Part shown: positions 6,931 to 13,616 of the stretch, one piece after another
Layout of the letters: every line of letters starts with the position of its first letter
How positions within the stretch are numbered: the first letter of the stretch is position 1
From: CAYSHJ01 sp964589725
GTDB lineage: Bacteria > Planctomycetota > Planctomycetia > Planctomycetales > Planctomycetaceae
Direction: 5' to 3'
DNA length: 14,190 bases
Assembly: GCA_964589725.1 (NCBI GenBank)
Contig: CAZPUJ010000760.1
Span: forward strand, 1-14,190
Program-made: the position numbers and the translations under genes
The notes under the pieces: generated by a model
The model's input: the letters and a program-made list of their open reading frames with translations, nothing else
Database searches by the model: none
Told to the model about the DNA's origin: nothing

Positions 6931-7795
6931 CTGCTTTCAGTTGCAGTTGCCGCTTCGTTGCCGGAACCTCGTCGGCCCACGTCTGCCCGGGAGTCTCGTC
7001 GCCCCACGTCCGCCAGGGAGGCTCGTCGTCCCACGTCCGCCAGGGAGCCTCGCCGGACTGCCACAGTTTTTCGAGGTACGTTTTGTCCCGCAATGTGTCC
7101 ATACACTGCCAGAAGTCGCCGTGCTGATAGGCCGCAAGCTGTCCGTCGGCCGCGAGCTGTTCCAGCGCCTGAGCTTCCAGGCTGCATTCATCTCCGGTTA
7201 GGTATTCGAAGACCTCGGGCTCGAAGACCAAGAAGCCGCCGTTGATCCAGCCTTCACCGGCAACGGGCTTTTCCAGAAAACTCTCCACCATCGTCCCATC
7301 CAGAACAAGCCCCCCGAATCGGGCGGGCGGACGCACGGCGCTGACGGTGGCGAGCTTGCCTTGGCTTTTATGAAAGGCCAGAAGCGCCGTGAGATCGACG
7401 TTACTCACACCGTCGCCATAGGTGAGCATAAACGTGGATTTTGAAAGCCAGGGCCGCAGACGCAGTAGACGCCCGCCCGTTAAGGTCTGCAGACCGGTGT
7501 CAATCAGGTTGACAGACCAGCGTTCCTGATCTCGATCTGTGCGACGCACAATCCCTTTGGAGAAGTCGATGGTCAGGTTTCCGCTCAAATTATGCCGGTC
7601 CAGAAAGTGACTCTTGATGAAGTCGCCCATGTATCCCAAGGCGATGAAAAAATCATCGAAACCATGATGGGCATAATGCTTCATGATGTGCCAGAGAATC
7701 GGTTGACCACCGATCTCAACCATCGGCTTCGGGCGGGCAGTAGTCTCCTCCTGGAGACGGGTTCCCATGCCTCCCGCGAGAATCACGACGCGCAT
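6926..7795 (-). CDS. rfbF: Glucose-1-phosphate cytidylyltransferase with a repeat-extended C-terminus
   Basis: The protein has 289 residues; relatives have about 257. It should join CTP and glucose-1-phosphate to make CDP-glucose, the first step for CDP-linked 6-deoxy sugars. Visible motifs are the nucleotidyltransferase signature LAGGMGTRLQEE (6-17) with RPKPM (21-25, Lys23), the metal-binding YGDGVSNVD (126-134), ESFLEKP (171-177), and GDFWQCMDTLRDK (226-238). The family normally ends shortly after an APWKVW-like motif. Here that motif (EAPWRTW, 249-255) is followed by two further copies and then a lysine/glutamine tail, encoded by the 27-bp repeats at 6971-7051. ATG 7795 has a strong purine-rich GGAGGGGG site upstream. 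It is the first gene of the sugar cluster in transcription order. Confidence 0.93.
   Translation of the reverse strand: MRVVILAGGMGTRLQEETTARPKPMVEIGGQPILWHIMKHYAHHGFDDFFIALGYMGDFIKSHFLDRHNLSGNLTIDFSKGIVRRTDRDQERWSVNLIDTGLQTLTGGRLLRLRPWLSKSTFMLTYGDGVSNVDLTALLAFHKSQGKLATVSAVRPPARFGGLVLDGTMVESFLEKPVAGEGWINGGFLVFEPEVFEYLTGDECSLEAQALEQLAADGQLAAYQHGDFWQCMDTLRDKTYLEKLWQSGEAPWRTWDDEPPWRTWGDETPGQTWADEVPATKRQLQLKAA
6971..7051. repeat. Three tandem 27-bp repeats in the 3' end of rfbF
   Basis: The units are 6971-6997, 6998-7024 and 7025-7051; each begins gtcg and ends in a ctc triplet on the plus strand. They encode EAPWRTWDD, EPPWRTWGD and ETPGQTWAD. The unit length is a multiple of three, so the frame is kept. 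The copy nearest the protein core is the conserved family motif; the outermost has diverged most. Confidence 0.9.
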
Positions 7796-7965
7796 CTGTC
7801 GACCCCCTCCCTGGGGCTATTTCGCCCTATAAGACAGGGCTCACCTTGTCCACGCCCCCTGTCCACGAGGGAACAAGCAGACTTGGAGCCCGATCACATG
7901 GCCCTCGCAGTTCATCTACAGAGTCAATGGTCGATTTTGATGCTACTGCCGGTTTTCTCAATCCG
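7796..7965. other. Intergenic region upstream of the sugar cluster
   Basis: These 170 bases lie between the FtsB/DivIC-like gene and rfbF. No gene is visible. On the minus strand TTGACG (7969-7964) and TAGCAT (7945-7940) are 18 bases apart and could be a sigma70-type promoter for the cluster, but the second box is weak and planctomycete promoter rules are poorly known. No clear U-tailed terminator was seen. Confidence 0.35.
7803..7810 (-). promoter_or_regulatory. Strong ribosome binding site of rfbF
   Basis: GGAGGGGG on the minus strand, ending 7 bases before ATG 7795. It is stronger than most sites in this window, consistent with a first gene in an operon. Confidence 0.55.
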
Positions 7966-8475
7966 TCAAGACCATGTTTCTTCAGCCGTTGGCACACTGA
8001 AGGCGGCAAAGGCCAAAACGACGACAACCGCCGAGGTGAGCAAGGTGGTGCCACGCAAACGGGAGTTCATGGCGAACGCCTCCAAGATCGCACTGTACCA
8101 CGGCAGCGAATCGGCTGGCAGCGCGAAGACCGGAGCGTTGTCGCGGACGTTCAGTTGCAGCGACGCATCGACGGGAATGCGGTCTTCACCTGGGCGGTGA
8201 GCACCAAAGTCGACATTGGCCAACTTGCGAATAAACTCAGGATCACGCTCCAACGCGTCGACGACTTGCTCCAAGTCCGTGACTTCGTACTCGAGAACCA
8301 CCAATCGCACCTGCGCCGACTGATAGTCGTGTCGCAGCCGGACGAACGTCAGCAACTTGGGCGATAAGGCGACCAAACCATATGCCACCGCCGCCAACAA
8401 CAGCATCAGCCAGAAGGTCAGCGAGGTGAACCACGAGAGGCGCGAGTCAGGCTGTTCGATGGAATTGTCGGTCAT
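7966..8475 (-). CDS. FtsB/DivIC-like (septum formation initiator-like) membrane protein
   Basis: The product has 169 residues from ATG 8475. A membrane segment lies at about 15-38 (LTFWLMLLLAAVAYGLVAL), followed by a charged helical stretch (about 45-77) that could form a coiled coil, then DPEFIRKLANVDFGAHRPGE, which resembles the D-P-x-x-I-x-x-x-A...RPGE pattern of the FtsB/DivIC divisome proteins. Those proteins act at the septum in the inner membrane. Position after eno supports the call, because eno is near ftsB/divIC in many bacteria. Oddly, a second hydrophobic segment lies near the C-terminus (TTLLTSAVVVVLAFAAF), which classic members lack. The frame is open to 8592, but the upstream part crosses a repeat hairpin and encodes no recognisable domain. 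No clear ribosome site was found, so the start is moderately certain. Confidence 0.65.
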   Translation of the reverse strand: MTDNSIEQPDSRLSWFTSLTFWLMLLLAAVAYGLVALSPKLLTFVRLRHDYQSAQVRLVVLEYEVTDLEQVVDALERDPEFIRKLANVDFGAHRPGEDRIPVDASLQLNVRDNAPVFALPADSLPWYSAILEAFAMNSRLRGTTLLTSAVVVVLAFAAFSVPTAEETWS

Positions 8476-8535
8476 GTGAGCGAGCAGTTTCTGATTTGTG
8501 GCTCTCCGCCATTCTCGTTGAATGAATGTCCGGCT

Positions 8536-8554
8536 CATCACGCGGAGCGTGATG
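8536..8554. repeat. Short hairpin (REP-like)
   Basis: CATCACGC and GCGTGATG form a perfect 8-bp stem around GGA. From memory, the same stem-loop recurs in planctomycete genomes next to the GCTACG sequence seen here; that cannot be verified from this window. Confidence 0.7.
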
Positions 8555-8605
8555 GCTACGTAGAGTCTTCGTTCGTCAATTATGCGCGCCATGCGCGCGA
8601 TTGGT

Positions 8606-8718
8606 TCCCTCTCCCCCGCTGCGGGGGGAGAGGGTTAGGGTGAGGGGGCGAACGGTCAAACGGCAATCGAAGACAGCCCCCTCACCCCGGCCCTCTCCCC
8701 CGATGCGGGGGAGAGGGA
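8606..8718 (+). repeat. Multi-hairpin repeat, copy 1 (downstream of eno)
   Basis: The layout is hairpin 8607-8634 (CCCTCTCCCCC / GGGGGAGAGGG), a central 11-bp stem 8639-8649 with 8676-8686 around a 26-base loop holding GAACGGTCA and CGAAGACA, then hairpin 8691-8717. The whole is also one long palindrome. The same element occurs in the same orientation at 10348-10460. Confidence 0.92.
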
Positions 8719-8808
8719 GCAAGGTTGCGGGCGCTAGGCGCAGCAAAAAGGCCGAAGCCAGTAGGGCCTCAGCCTATTGATCGGCAGATTTCGCCGGTAA
8801 CTTGCTGC

Positions 8809-10074
8809 TCAAATCGTTCCGCCGTACCGAGCAGACGGGCCGAGAATCTCCTCGATTCGGAGCAATTGGTTGTACTTGCAAATCCGGTCTGTGCGACTCG
8901 CCGAGCCGGTCTTGATCTGGCCGGTACCCAACGCCACCGCAAGGTCGGCGATAAACGTGTTCTCGGTCTCGCCCGAGCGATGGCTCATGACGGCCGAATA
9001 TCCGGCTTGATTGGCCATTTGCACGGCGTCGATCGTCTCGGTAAGCGTGCCGATTTGGTTGACTTTGACCAGGATGCTGTTGGCAACACCGTCCGCGATT
9101 CCCTTCGCCAATCGCTTGACGTTTGTAACGAACAAGTCGTCGCCGACAAGCTGGCACTTGCCGCCGACCGCGACGGTGAGTTGCTTCCAGCCATCCCAAT
9201 CGTCTTCGGCGCAACCGTCCTCGACGGAGCAGATCGGATAATTCTCGATCAGACTCGTCAGGAAGCCGACTTGCTCGGCCGGCTTGAGCTTCTTGCCTTC
9301 GACCTCGTACACGCCGTTCTTGAAGAACTCGCTGGCGGCGCAGTCGAGTGCGATCTTGATCTGCTCGCCCGGCGTGTAACCGGCGGCGGCGATCGACTTC
9401 ATGATGAGGTCGAGTGCCTCGCGAGCGGTCTTCAGGTCTGGAGCGAAGCCGCCTTCGTCGCCAACGGCGGTGCTCATGTGTTTGTCGTGCAGCAGTTTTT
9501 TGAGATGGTGAAAGACCTCGACACCTGCTCGCAGCGCGTCGCTGAAGCAGTCGAAGCCCAGCGGCATGATCATGAATTCCTGGAAGTCGATGCCGTTGTT
9601 GGCGTGAGCACCGCCGTTGATGATGTTCATCATCGGAGCCGGCAGTCTCTTGGCTCCGACACCGCCGAGATACCGGAACAGCGGCAGGAAACAAACCTGC
9701 GCCGCCGCGTCGGCTGCCGCCAGCGAGCACGCCAGGATCGCGTTCGCACCCAGCTTCGACTTGTCGTCGGTGCCGTCGAGCTCCAGCATCGCCATGTCGA
9801 TCGTCGACTGATCGCAGACGTCGAGGCCGATCAGTTCGTTGGCGATCCGCACGTTGACGTTCTCGACCGCCTGCATCACGCCCTTGCCGAGATAGCGTTT
9901 CTTGTCGTTCGTGTCGCGCAGCTCGAGAGCCTCGTGAGTTCCCGTGCTGGCTCCGCTGGGGACGGCGGCACGGCCGCGATGTCCGTCTTCGGTTTCGATG
10001 TCCACTTCCACGGTCGGATTGCCGCGGCTGTCCAAAATCTCTCGCGCGCGAATCGCTGCAATTTCCACACTCAT
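8809..10074 (-). CDS. eno: Enolase (phosphopyruvate hydratase)
   Basis: The protein has 421 residues, near the normal length (about 430). It interconverts 2-phosphoglycerate and phosphoenolpyruvate in glycolysis; it is cytoplasmic and magnesium dependent. All key residues are present: DSRGNPTVEVD (15-25), PSGASTGTHEA with the mobile loop (39-49), GDEGGFAP with catalytic Glu207, metal ligands Asp244 (IALDCAASE), Glu285 (SVEDGCAEDDWDGW) and Asp312 (GDDLFVTN), Lys337 (ILVKVNQIGTLTE) as general base, and SHRSGETE (364-371). The start at ATG 10074 has GAGGA about 10 bases upstream. A long plus-strand frame opposite this gene is only a shadow. The gene faces away from psd across a 470-base region. 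Confidence 0.98.
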   Translation of the reverse strand: MSVEIAAIRAREILDSRGNPTVEVDIETEDGHRGRAAVPSGASTGTHEALELRDTNDKKRYLGKGVMQAVENVNVRIANELIGLDVCDQSTIDMAMLELDGTDDKSKLGANAILACSLAAADAAAQVCFLPLFRYLGGVGAKRLPAPMMNIINGGAHANNGIDFQEFMIMPLGFDCFSDALRAGVEVFHHLKKLLHDKHMSTAVGDEGGFAPDLKTAREALDLIMKSIAAAGYTPGEQIKIALDCAASEFFKNGVYEVEGKKLKPAEQVGFLTSLIENYPICSVEDGCAEDDWDGWKQLTVAVGGKCQLVGDDLFVTNVKRLAKGIADGVANSILVKVNQIGTLTETIDAVQMANQAGYSAVMSHRSGETENTFIADLAVALGTGQIKTGSASRTDRICKYNQLLRIEEILGPSARYGGTI

Positions 10075-10324
10075 TGTTCAGGTTTCCTCAAAGCCAACCA
10101 GTTCGTTGAAGCGGCAAACTCGATCCCGATCTACCGGCCGCTGACTCGGCGGCGAATTCGTTGGGGAGTTTGTCACAGACGCACCGGACTTGCTACCGTC
10201 CGTAGCCGGAGATTTTACCGAATCGGTTTGTTCGGAACATCGGGATGGCAGCATCAAGAACACAAGCCGCTCAAATTATTGCTTGGTCGCGAGCCTTTCA
10301 TCATCGGGCTAGAATCCTCTTGGC

Positions 10325-10339
10325 GCGGGCTTCGCCCGC
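10325..10339. repeat. Short perfect hairpin
   Basis: GCGGGC and GCCCGC form a 6-bp stem with a TTC loop, just before the larger repeat. Confidence 0.6.
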
Positions 10340-10347
10340 AACCCAAT

Positions 10348-10460
10348 TCCCTCTCTCCCGCATCGGGGGAGAGGGCCAGGGTGAGGGGGACGAACGGTCA
10401 GTCGATACTCGAAGACAGCCCCCTCACCCCAACCCTCTCCCCCGCGGCGGGGGAGAGGGA
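10348..10460 (+). repeat. Multi-hairpin repeat, copy 2 (upstream of psd)
   Basis: It has the same length, hairpin order and loop motifs (GAACGGTCA, CGAAGACAGCCCCCTCACCC) as 8606-8718, and the same orientation. Differences sit mainly in the loops, with some compensated inside stems. The two copies lie on either side of eno. Confidence 0.92.
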
Positions 10461-10544
10461 GAAATCTTTGCGCCGTGCGAAGAATTCAAACGTTTGCAGT
10501 GCGGAGTTGGTAGTTCTGTACTTCGCGCGGAGTTTACGAGCCAA

Positions 10545-11579
10545 ATGACCGCTTCTGTTTCGACCTCTTCGACTGACTCGTCACCGCGAGGCTCAGGCTC
10601 CGAGCCGCTGCCGTTGGAACCGATGGACCCACAATTGACGTGGATTCAGCCCGGCGGCGGCGTCATTTGCCATCTGGAAATGGCTTGGGGGTACGTTCGA
10701 CGCTACTGGCTGAAGCACGTGCGGCCAAGCTACGTCGAGGAAATGCTGGCCAAGCGGAAAGGAGGCTTCAACGGCTGTCCGCATGAGGTGCTCGACCCGC
10801 GCGACCTGAAGTTCTTCCGTAATCAAGGAGGTTATTACTGGGAGCCTCAAGACGATCCGTTCCGCTGGCGCGATCATCTGCCCTTCGCGCGATCGGGCCT
10901 GGCCGAATTGTTTGTCTTTTCAACGATCACGTTCGGCCCAGCGATGGCATTGAGTTGGTGGCTGACTCGGCCGGATGCCGCCATCTCGCCAGTTCAGCGG
11001 ACAATCGCCTGGCTGGCGGTGACGGCGTTGACGGTGATCGGCGTGTTGATCGTGTGGTTTTTCCGAAATCCACCGCGACGCATTCCGACAGGGGTCGGGC
11101 AAATCGTGTCACCAGCCGATGGCAAAGTGGTCGCGATCGAGGAAATCGAGCACGACGACTTCATCGGTGGCCCGGCGGTGCTGATCGGGATTTTTTTGTC
11201 GATCTTCAACGTGCACATCAACCGCTCGCCAGTCGCGGGCCGAGTGATCGGTTTGCGGTATCGGCCCGGAAAATATCTGAATGCCTTGCGGCCGGAGTCG
11301 GCTCGCGAGAATGAACAGCTCGCGGTGCGGATGCAGGAGACGCAGGCTCCGTATCGGCGGTACATTGTGCGACAGATCACGGGAGCGATCGCTCGCCGTA
11401 TCGTCTGCTGGCTAAAGCCGGGGGATGAGTTGGCTCGCGGCGAGCAGTTCGGCATGATCAAGTTAGGCTCACGGACCGAACTGGTCCTTCCGCGCAACCC
11501 GTCGTTAACGGTCAAGGTCCAAGTTGGCGACACGGTCAAAGCGGGGAAGTCGATCCTCGCGCAGTTTGGCGGGGAGTGA
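10545..11579 (+). CDS. psd: Phosphatidylserine decarboxylase proenzyme with a long N-terminal extension
   Basis: The product has 344 residues from ATG 10545. It decarboxylates phosphatidylserine to phosphatidylethanolamine at the membrane, using a pyruvoyl group made by self-cleavage. The catalytic half shows FFRNPPRRIP (172-181), SPADGKV with Asp192, NVHINRSP with His224, and KLGSRTE, where cleavage should fall between Gly308 and Ser309; the GSR form is typical of the short (about 210-230 residue) Psd branch rather than the LGST of the E. coli type. Two membrane segments lie at about 121-140 and 154-172. Residues 1-115 are additional, Trp/Tyr/Arg-rich and not recognised. The ATG has only a distant GGAG. 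Pairing with pssA downstream supports the assignment. Confidence 0.93.
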   Translation: MTASVSTSSTDSSPRGSGSEPLPLEPMDPQLTWIQPGGGVICHLEMAWGYVRRYWLKHVRPSYVEEMLAKRKGGFNGCPHEVLDPRDLKFFRNQGGYYWEPQDDPFRWRDHLPFARSGLAELFVFSTITFGPAMALSWWLTRPDAAISPVQRTIAWLAVTALTVIGVLIVWFFRNPPRRIPTGVGQIVSPADGKVVAIEEIEHDDFIGGPAVLIGIFLSIFNVHINRSPVAGRVIGLRYRPGKYLNALRPESARENEQLAVRMQETQAPYRRYIVRQITGAIARRIVCWLKPGDELARGEQFGMIKLGSRTELVLPRNPSLTVKVQVGDTVKAGKSILAQFGGE

Positions 11580-11712
11580 CAGAATTTTCGATTGCCGATT
11601 TTTGATTTTCGATTGAACCGCATTCTGAATTCTCAATCAAAAATCAAAAATCTAAAATTGGCGTAAGAAAACAACGCCAGCGCGGAGAGCGATAAGGTTG
11701 AGGGGGGTTGCC
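11580..11712. repeat. AT-rich inverted repeat between psd and pssA
   Basis: Within this 133-base gap, roughly 11587-11617 (gatttttgattttcgattg type) and 11634-11661 (caatcaaaaatcaaaaatc type) are imperfect reverse complements and contrast in base composition with the GC-rich genes around them. The structure could end psd transcription partly or simply be a dispersed repeat. Confidence 0.7.
11701..11707 (+). promoter_or_regulatory. Ribosome binding site of pssA
   Basis: AGGGGGG lies 5 bases before ATG 11713 and decides that start over the in-frame TTG at 11698. Confidence 0.6.
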
Positions 11713-12666
11713 ATGAGTCGTCGCGAAAAACTCTTCGCCGTCCTGCCGACATTGCTGACGCTGGGCAACGCGGCGTGCGGTTTTGGAGCGATCACTCTGG
11801 CCGCCAAGGCGGCCGCTGCGCTCGGACTGGCCAGCACCGTGACCGGGAGCGTGCCAGACCCCGAAAGCAAGGCGATTGCGACCTCCGCTTTGTTCGCGTC
11901 CTCGTGCTTGATCTACTTGGCGATGCTGTTCGACGCCTTCGACGGCAGCGCGGCGAGGTGGGCGAATCAAACCAGTGACTTCGGCGCGGAACTCGATTCG
12001 CTGTCCGACGCGATCAGTTTTGGAGTGGCTCCGGGCTTCTTGATGCTGCAGTTTTCACGCGACTATCATCCGCGACTGTTGTGGCTGATCGCGGCCTTAT
12101 ACTTGGTCTGTGCCGTGCTGCGGCTGGCTCGCTTCAACGTCGAGACTGACGAGGACGATTCGCATGCGTTTTTCAGCGGCCTGCCGTCTCCCGCGGCCGC
12201 CGGCACGGTGGCGTCGTTCCCGATCATGATTTACGGGCTGAGAAACCTCGAAGAGCAAGGCAAGGATCATCCGTTGCAACAAGTCGCCGATTGGCTCGAC
12301 CCGCTGACGGTCAAAATCCTGCCGCTGATCACGCTGGCCGTCGCCTGCTTAATGGTCTCACGAATTCGATACGCGCATCTGTTCAATCAATTGGTGCGCG
12401 GCCGACGCAGCCGGCAGCACTTAATTCAGCTTGTGTTCGCGCTGGCGGTGATCTTCGTTCTGCCGCAGATGTCAGTGCCGCTGCTGTTTTGCTGGTTCGC
12501 GTTTGCGGCACCGGTGCGAGCGTTGTGGAACGAATCCGTCACCCGTTGGCTGCATCGCGGCGCGCCGCAGACCGTGCCAGCCGGGAGTAGCCCGATCTCG
12601 CCGCCGGGCCTGGAGTGGCGTGACGACGATCCGAATGGTGACGATCCATCGGAGAGCGGGAAGTAG
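11713..12666 (+). CDS. pssA: CDP-diacylglycerol-serine O-phosphatidyltransferase
   Basis: The product has 317 residues. It makes phosphatidylserine from CDP-diacylglycerol and serine in the membrane and so supplies the Psd encoded just upstream. The CDP-alcohol phosphatidyltransferase signature is complete: Asp74, Asp77-Gly78, Ala81-Arg82, Gly91, Asp95 and Asp99 in the D-x2-D-G-x2-A-R-x8-G-x3-D-x3-D spacing. Several hydrophobic segments follow (about 12-32, 58-76, 121-138, 162-176, 203-217, 234-266). The start LPTLLTLGNAACGFGAI is typical of the PssA group. The C-terminal tail after about 275 is polar, Pro/Asp-rich and probably disordered. Confidence 0.94.
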   Translation: MSRREKLFAVLPTLLTLGNAACGFGAITLAAKAAAALGLASTVTGSVPDPESKAIATSALFASSCLIYLAMLFDAFDGSAARWANQTSDFGAELDSLSDAISFGVAPGFLMLQFSRDYHPRLLWLIAALYLVCAVLRLARFNVETDEDDSHAFFSGLPSPAAAGTVASFPIMIYGLRNLEEQGKDHPLQQVADWLDPLTVKILPLITLAVACLMVSRIRYAHLFNQLVRGRRSRQHLIQLVFALAVIFVLPQMSVPLLFCWFAFAAPVRALWNESVTRWLHRGAPQTVPAGSSPISPPGLEWRDDDPNGDDPSESGK

Positions 12667-13004
12667 GCGGCAGGGAGTGAGAACCTCGCCGGCGTATTGC
12701 GTTCCAATTTGCAGTTGGGAATTTGAAATTTGCTGCCACTCACGAATTCGAGGTGTTTGACAGCGTCCCCATCCAGCTCGTCTGGATGGTGAATCAGTTT
12801 GGATTCGCCTATGGTGGCTGAAGTGAGCTGCTTCACCATCCGCGCGAGGCGGATGGGGTGGAATTTCAGCGAATGATGACGATTTAGCTCACCATCGGCA
12901 GCTCCATCTAGGCGAGCTGGATGGGGTCTGAAACGTCGCGCCTGGAATTCGTGAGTGCCAGGAAACTCGCGATTTGAAATCTGAAATTTGAGATTCGTTG
13001 TCCT
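12667..13004. other. Intergenic region between pssA and ribE
   Basis: These 338 bases show no plausible gene. Most of the span is the imperfect palindrome at 12735-12959, flanked on both sides by AT-rich gaaatttg-type sequence. I looked for the conserved FMN riboswitch segments expected before some rib genes and did not see them. Confidence 0.6.
12735..12959. repeat. Long imperfect palindrome with internal hairpins upstream of ribE
   Basis: The outer arms CACTCACGAATTC (12737-12749) and GAATTCGTGAGTG (12945-12957) pair perfectly. Next inward, CCCCATCCAGCTCG (12767-12780) pairs with CGAGCTGGATGGGG (12913-12926). Inside are smaller hairpins, such as CCATCCAGCTCGTCTGGATGG (split: CCATCC / GGATGG, 12769-12789) and CACCATCCGC / GCGGATGGGGTG (12834-12860). 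Confidence 0.85.
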
Positions 13005-13616
13005 ATGTTCACCGGCCTCGTCGAAGCTCTGGGAACCGTCACCGCCATCACGAACGAAGGCGATTCGCAACGGTTGCGGATTGAGGTTCCGACATCGTTT
13101 CTCGAAGGCGATTCGGCCGCGAATCGGCTGGGCGACAGCGTGTCGATCAACGGTTGCTGCTTGACGGTCGTCGAGGCGGACGGCTCACTGTGGAGCTTTC
13201 AGGCCGGGGCCGAAACACTCGACCGAACAAATCTGGATCAGCTCGAAATCGGTGACGTGGTGAATCTCGAACGAGCGATGCCGGCGACCGGCCGTTTCGG
13301 CGGGCACATCGTGCAGGGGCATATCGACGGCGTTGGACGATTAGCCCGGATCGAATCGCACGGCGAGTGGGCCGACTATTGGTTCGATGTGCCGGAGGAA
13401 CTGGCGGCCCACATGGTCGAAAAAGGTTCGGTGGCCGTGGACGGTGTCAGTCTGACGATCGTGCATGTGGAACGAGCGCAGTTTCAAGTCATGCTCATCC
13501 CCCACACGCTGGCCATAACCACGCTCGGTCGCCGCGAGATCGGTGACGAGGTCAACATCGAGACCGACGTTCTGGCGAAATATGTCGCGAAGCTCATCGG
13601 GACACGCCATGAATGA
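13005..13616 (+). CDS. ribE: Riboflavin synthase, alpha subunit
   Basis: The product has 203 residues, normal for the family. It dismutates two 6,7-dimethyl-8-ribityllumazine molecules into riboflavin and a pyrimidine in the cytoplasm. Two lumazine-binding repeats are visible: repeat 1 (1-97) with MFTGLVEALGTV and SINGCCLTV, and repeat 2 (98-195) with GGHIVQGHIDGVG, GSVAVDGVSLTI and IPHTLAITTLG. Equivalent positions in both halves match, as expected from the internal duplication. The ATG at 13005 is fixed by the invariant MFTG start, although no Shine-Dalgarno site precedes it. The last 8 bases overlap the next gene. No other rib gene is in the window. Confidence 0.96.
   Translation: MFTGLVEALGTVTAITNEGDSQRLRIEVPTSFLEGDSAANRLGDSVSINGCCLTVVEADGSLWSFQAGAETLDRTNLDQLEIGDVVNLERAMPATGRFGGHIVQGHIDGVGRLARIESHGEWADYWFDVPEELAAHMVEKGSVAVDGVSLTIVHVERAQFQVMLIPHTLAITTLGRREIGDEVNIETDVLAKYVAKLIGTRHE

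Larger units (their letters stand above)
8476..8808. other. Repeat-filled gap between eno and the FtsB/DivIC-like gene
   Basis: These 333 bases contain no convincing gene. They hold an 8-bp-stem hairpin at 8536-8554, a GC-rich palindromic stretch near 8581-8600 (gcgcgccatgcgcgcg), and the multi-hairpin element 8606-8718. The hairpins could end or process the eno transcript, but none has a typical U-tract. Confidence 0.6.
10075..10544. other. Divergent intergenic region between eno and psd
   Basis: These 470 bases should hold promoters for eno (leftward) and psd (rightward). I found only weak candidates: TAAAAT on the minus strand at 10217-10212 and TAGAAT on the plus strand at 10310-10315, neither with a good -35 box. 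It also holds a small GCGGGC-TTC-GCCCGC hairpin (10325-10339) and the second copy of the multi-hairpin repeat. The psd frame stays open upstream through the repeat, but that part does not look like protein. Confidence 0.5.

Noticed and set aside
5029..7127. Long plus-strand frames opposite the methyltransferase and dehydratase genes
   Set aside because: They are GC-rich shadows of well-identified minus-strand genes; their translations are Arg-rich and show no motifs.
6843..7187. Upstream extension of the dehydratase frame
   Set aside because: It overlaps the cytidylyltransferase 3' repeats in another phase and the palindrome, giving repetitive VGRR peptide; the SDR fold begins right after ATG 6842.
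8476..8592. 39-residue upstream extension of the FtsB/DivIC-like gene
   Set aside because: It is translated from a repeat hairpin, and the membrane segment expected near the N-terminus begins shortly after ATG 8475.
10245..10544. N-terminal extension of psd upstream of ATG 10545
   Set aside because: The open frame runs through the multi-hairpin repeat, giving low-complexity Pro/Gly/Glu peptide, and the first ATG with a plausible context is 10545.
8725..10548. A very long plus-strand open frame opposite eno
   Set aside because: It mirrors the eno codons on the other strand, crosses both the gene and the repeat, has no domain features, and eno is unmistakable.
12735..12959. CRISPR-like array
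   Set aside because: The repeated CCATCC/GGATGG units are inverted hairpin arms with irregular spacing, not regular direct repeats with unique spacers, and no cas gene is present.
12667..13004. FMN riboswitch before ribE
   Set aside because: The conserved FMN-aptamer segments were not found; the structure present is a simple nested palindrome.
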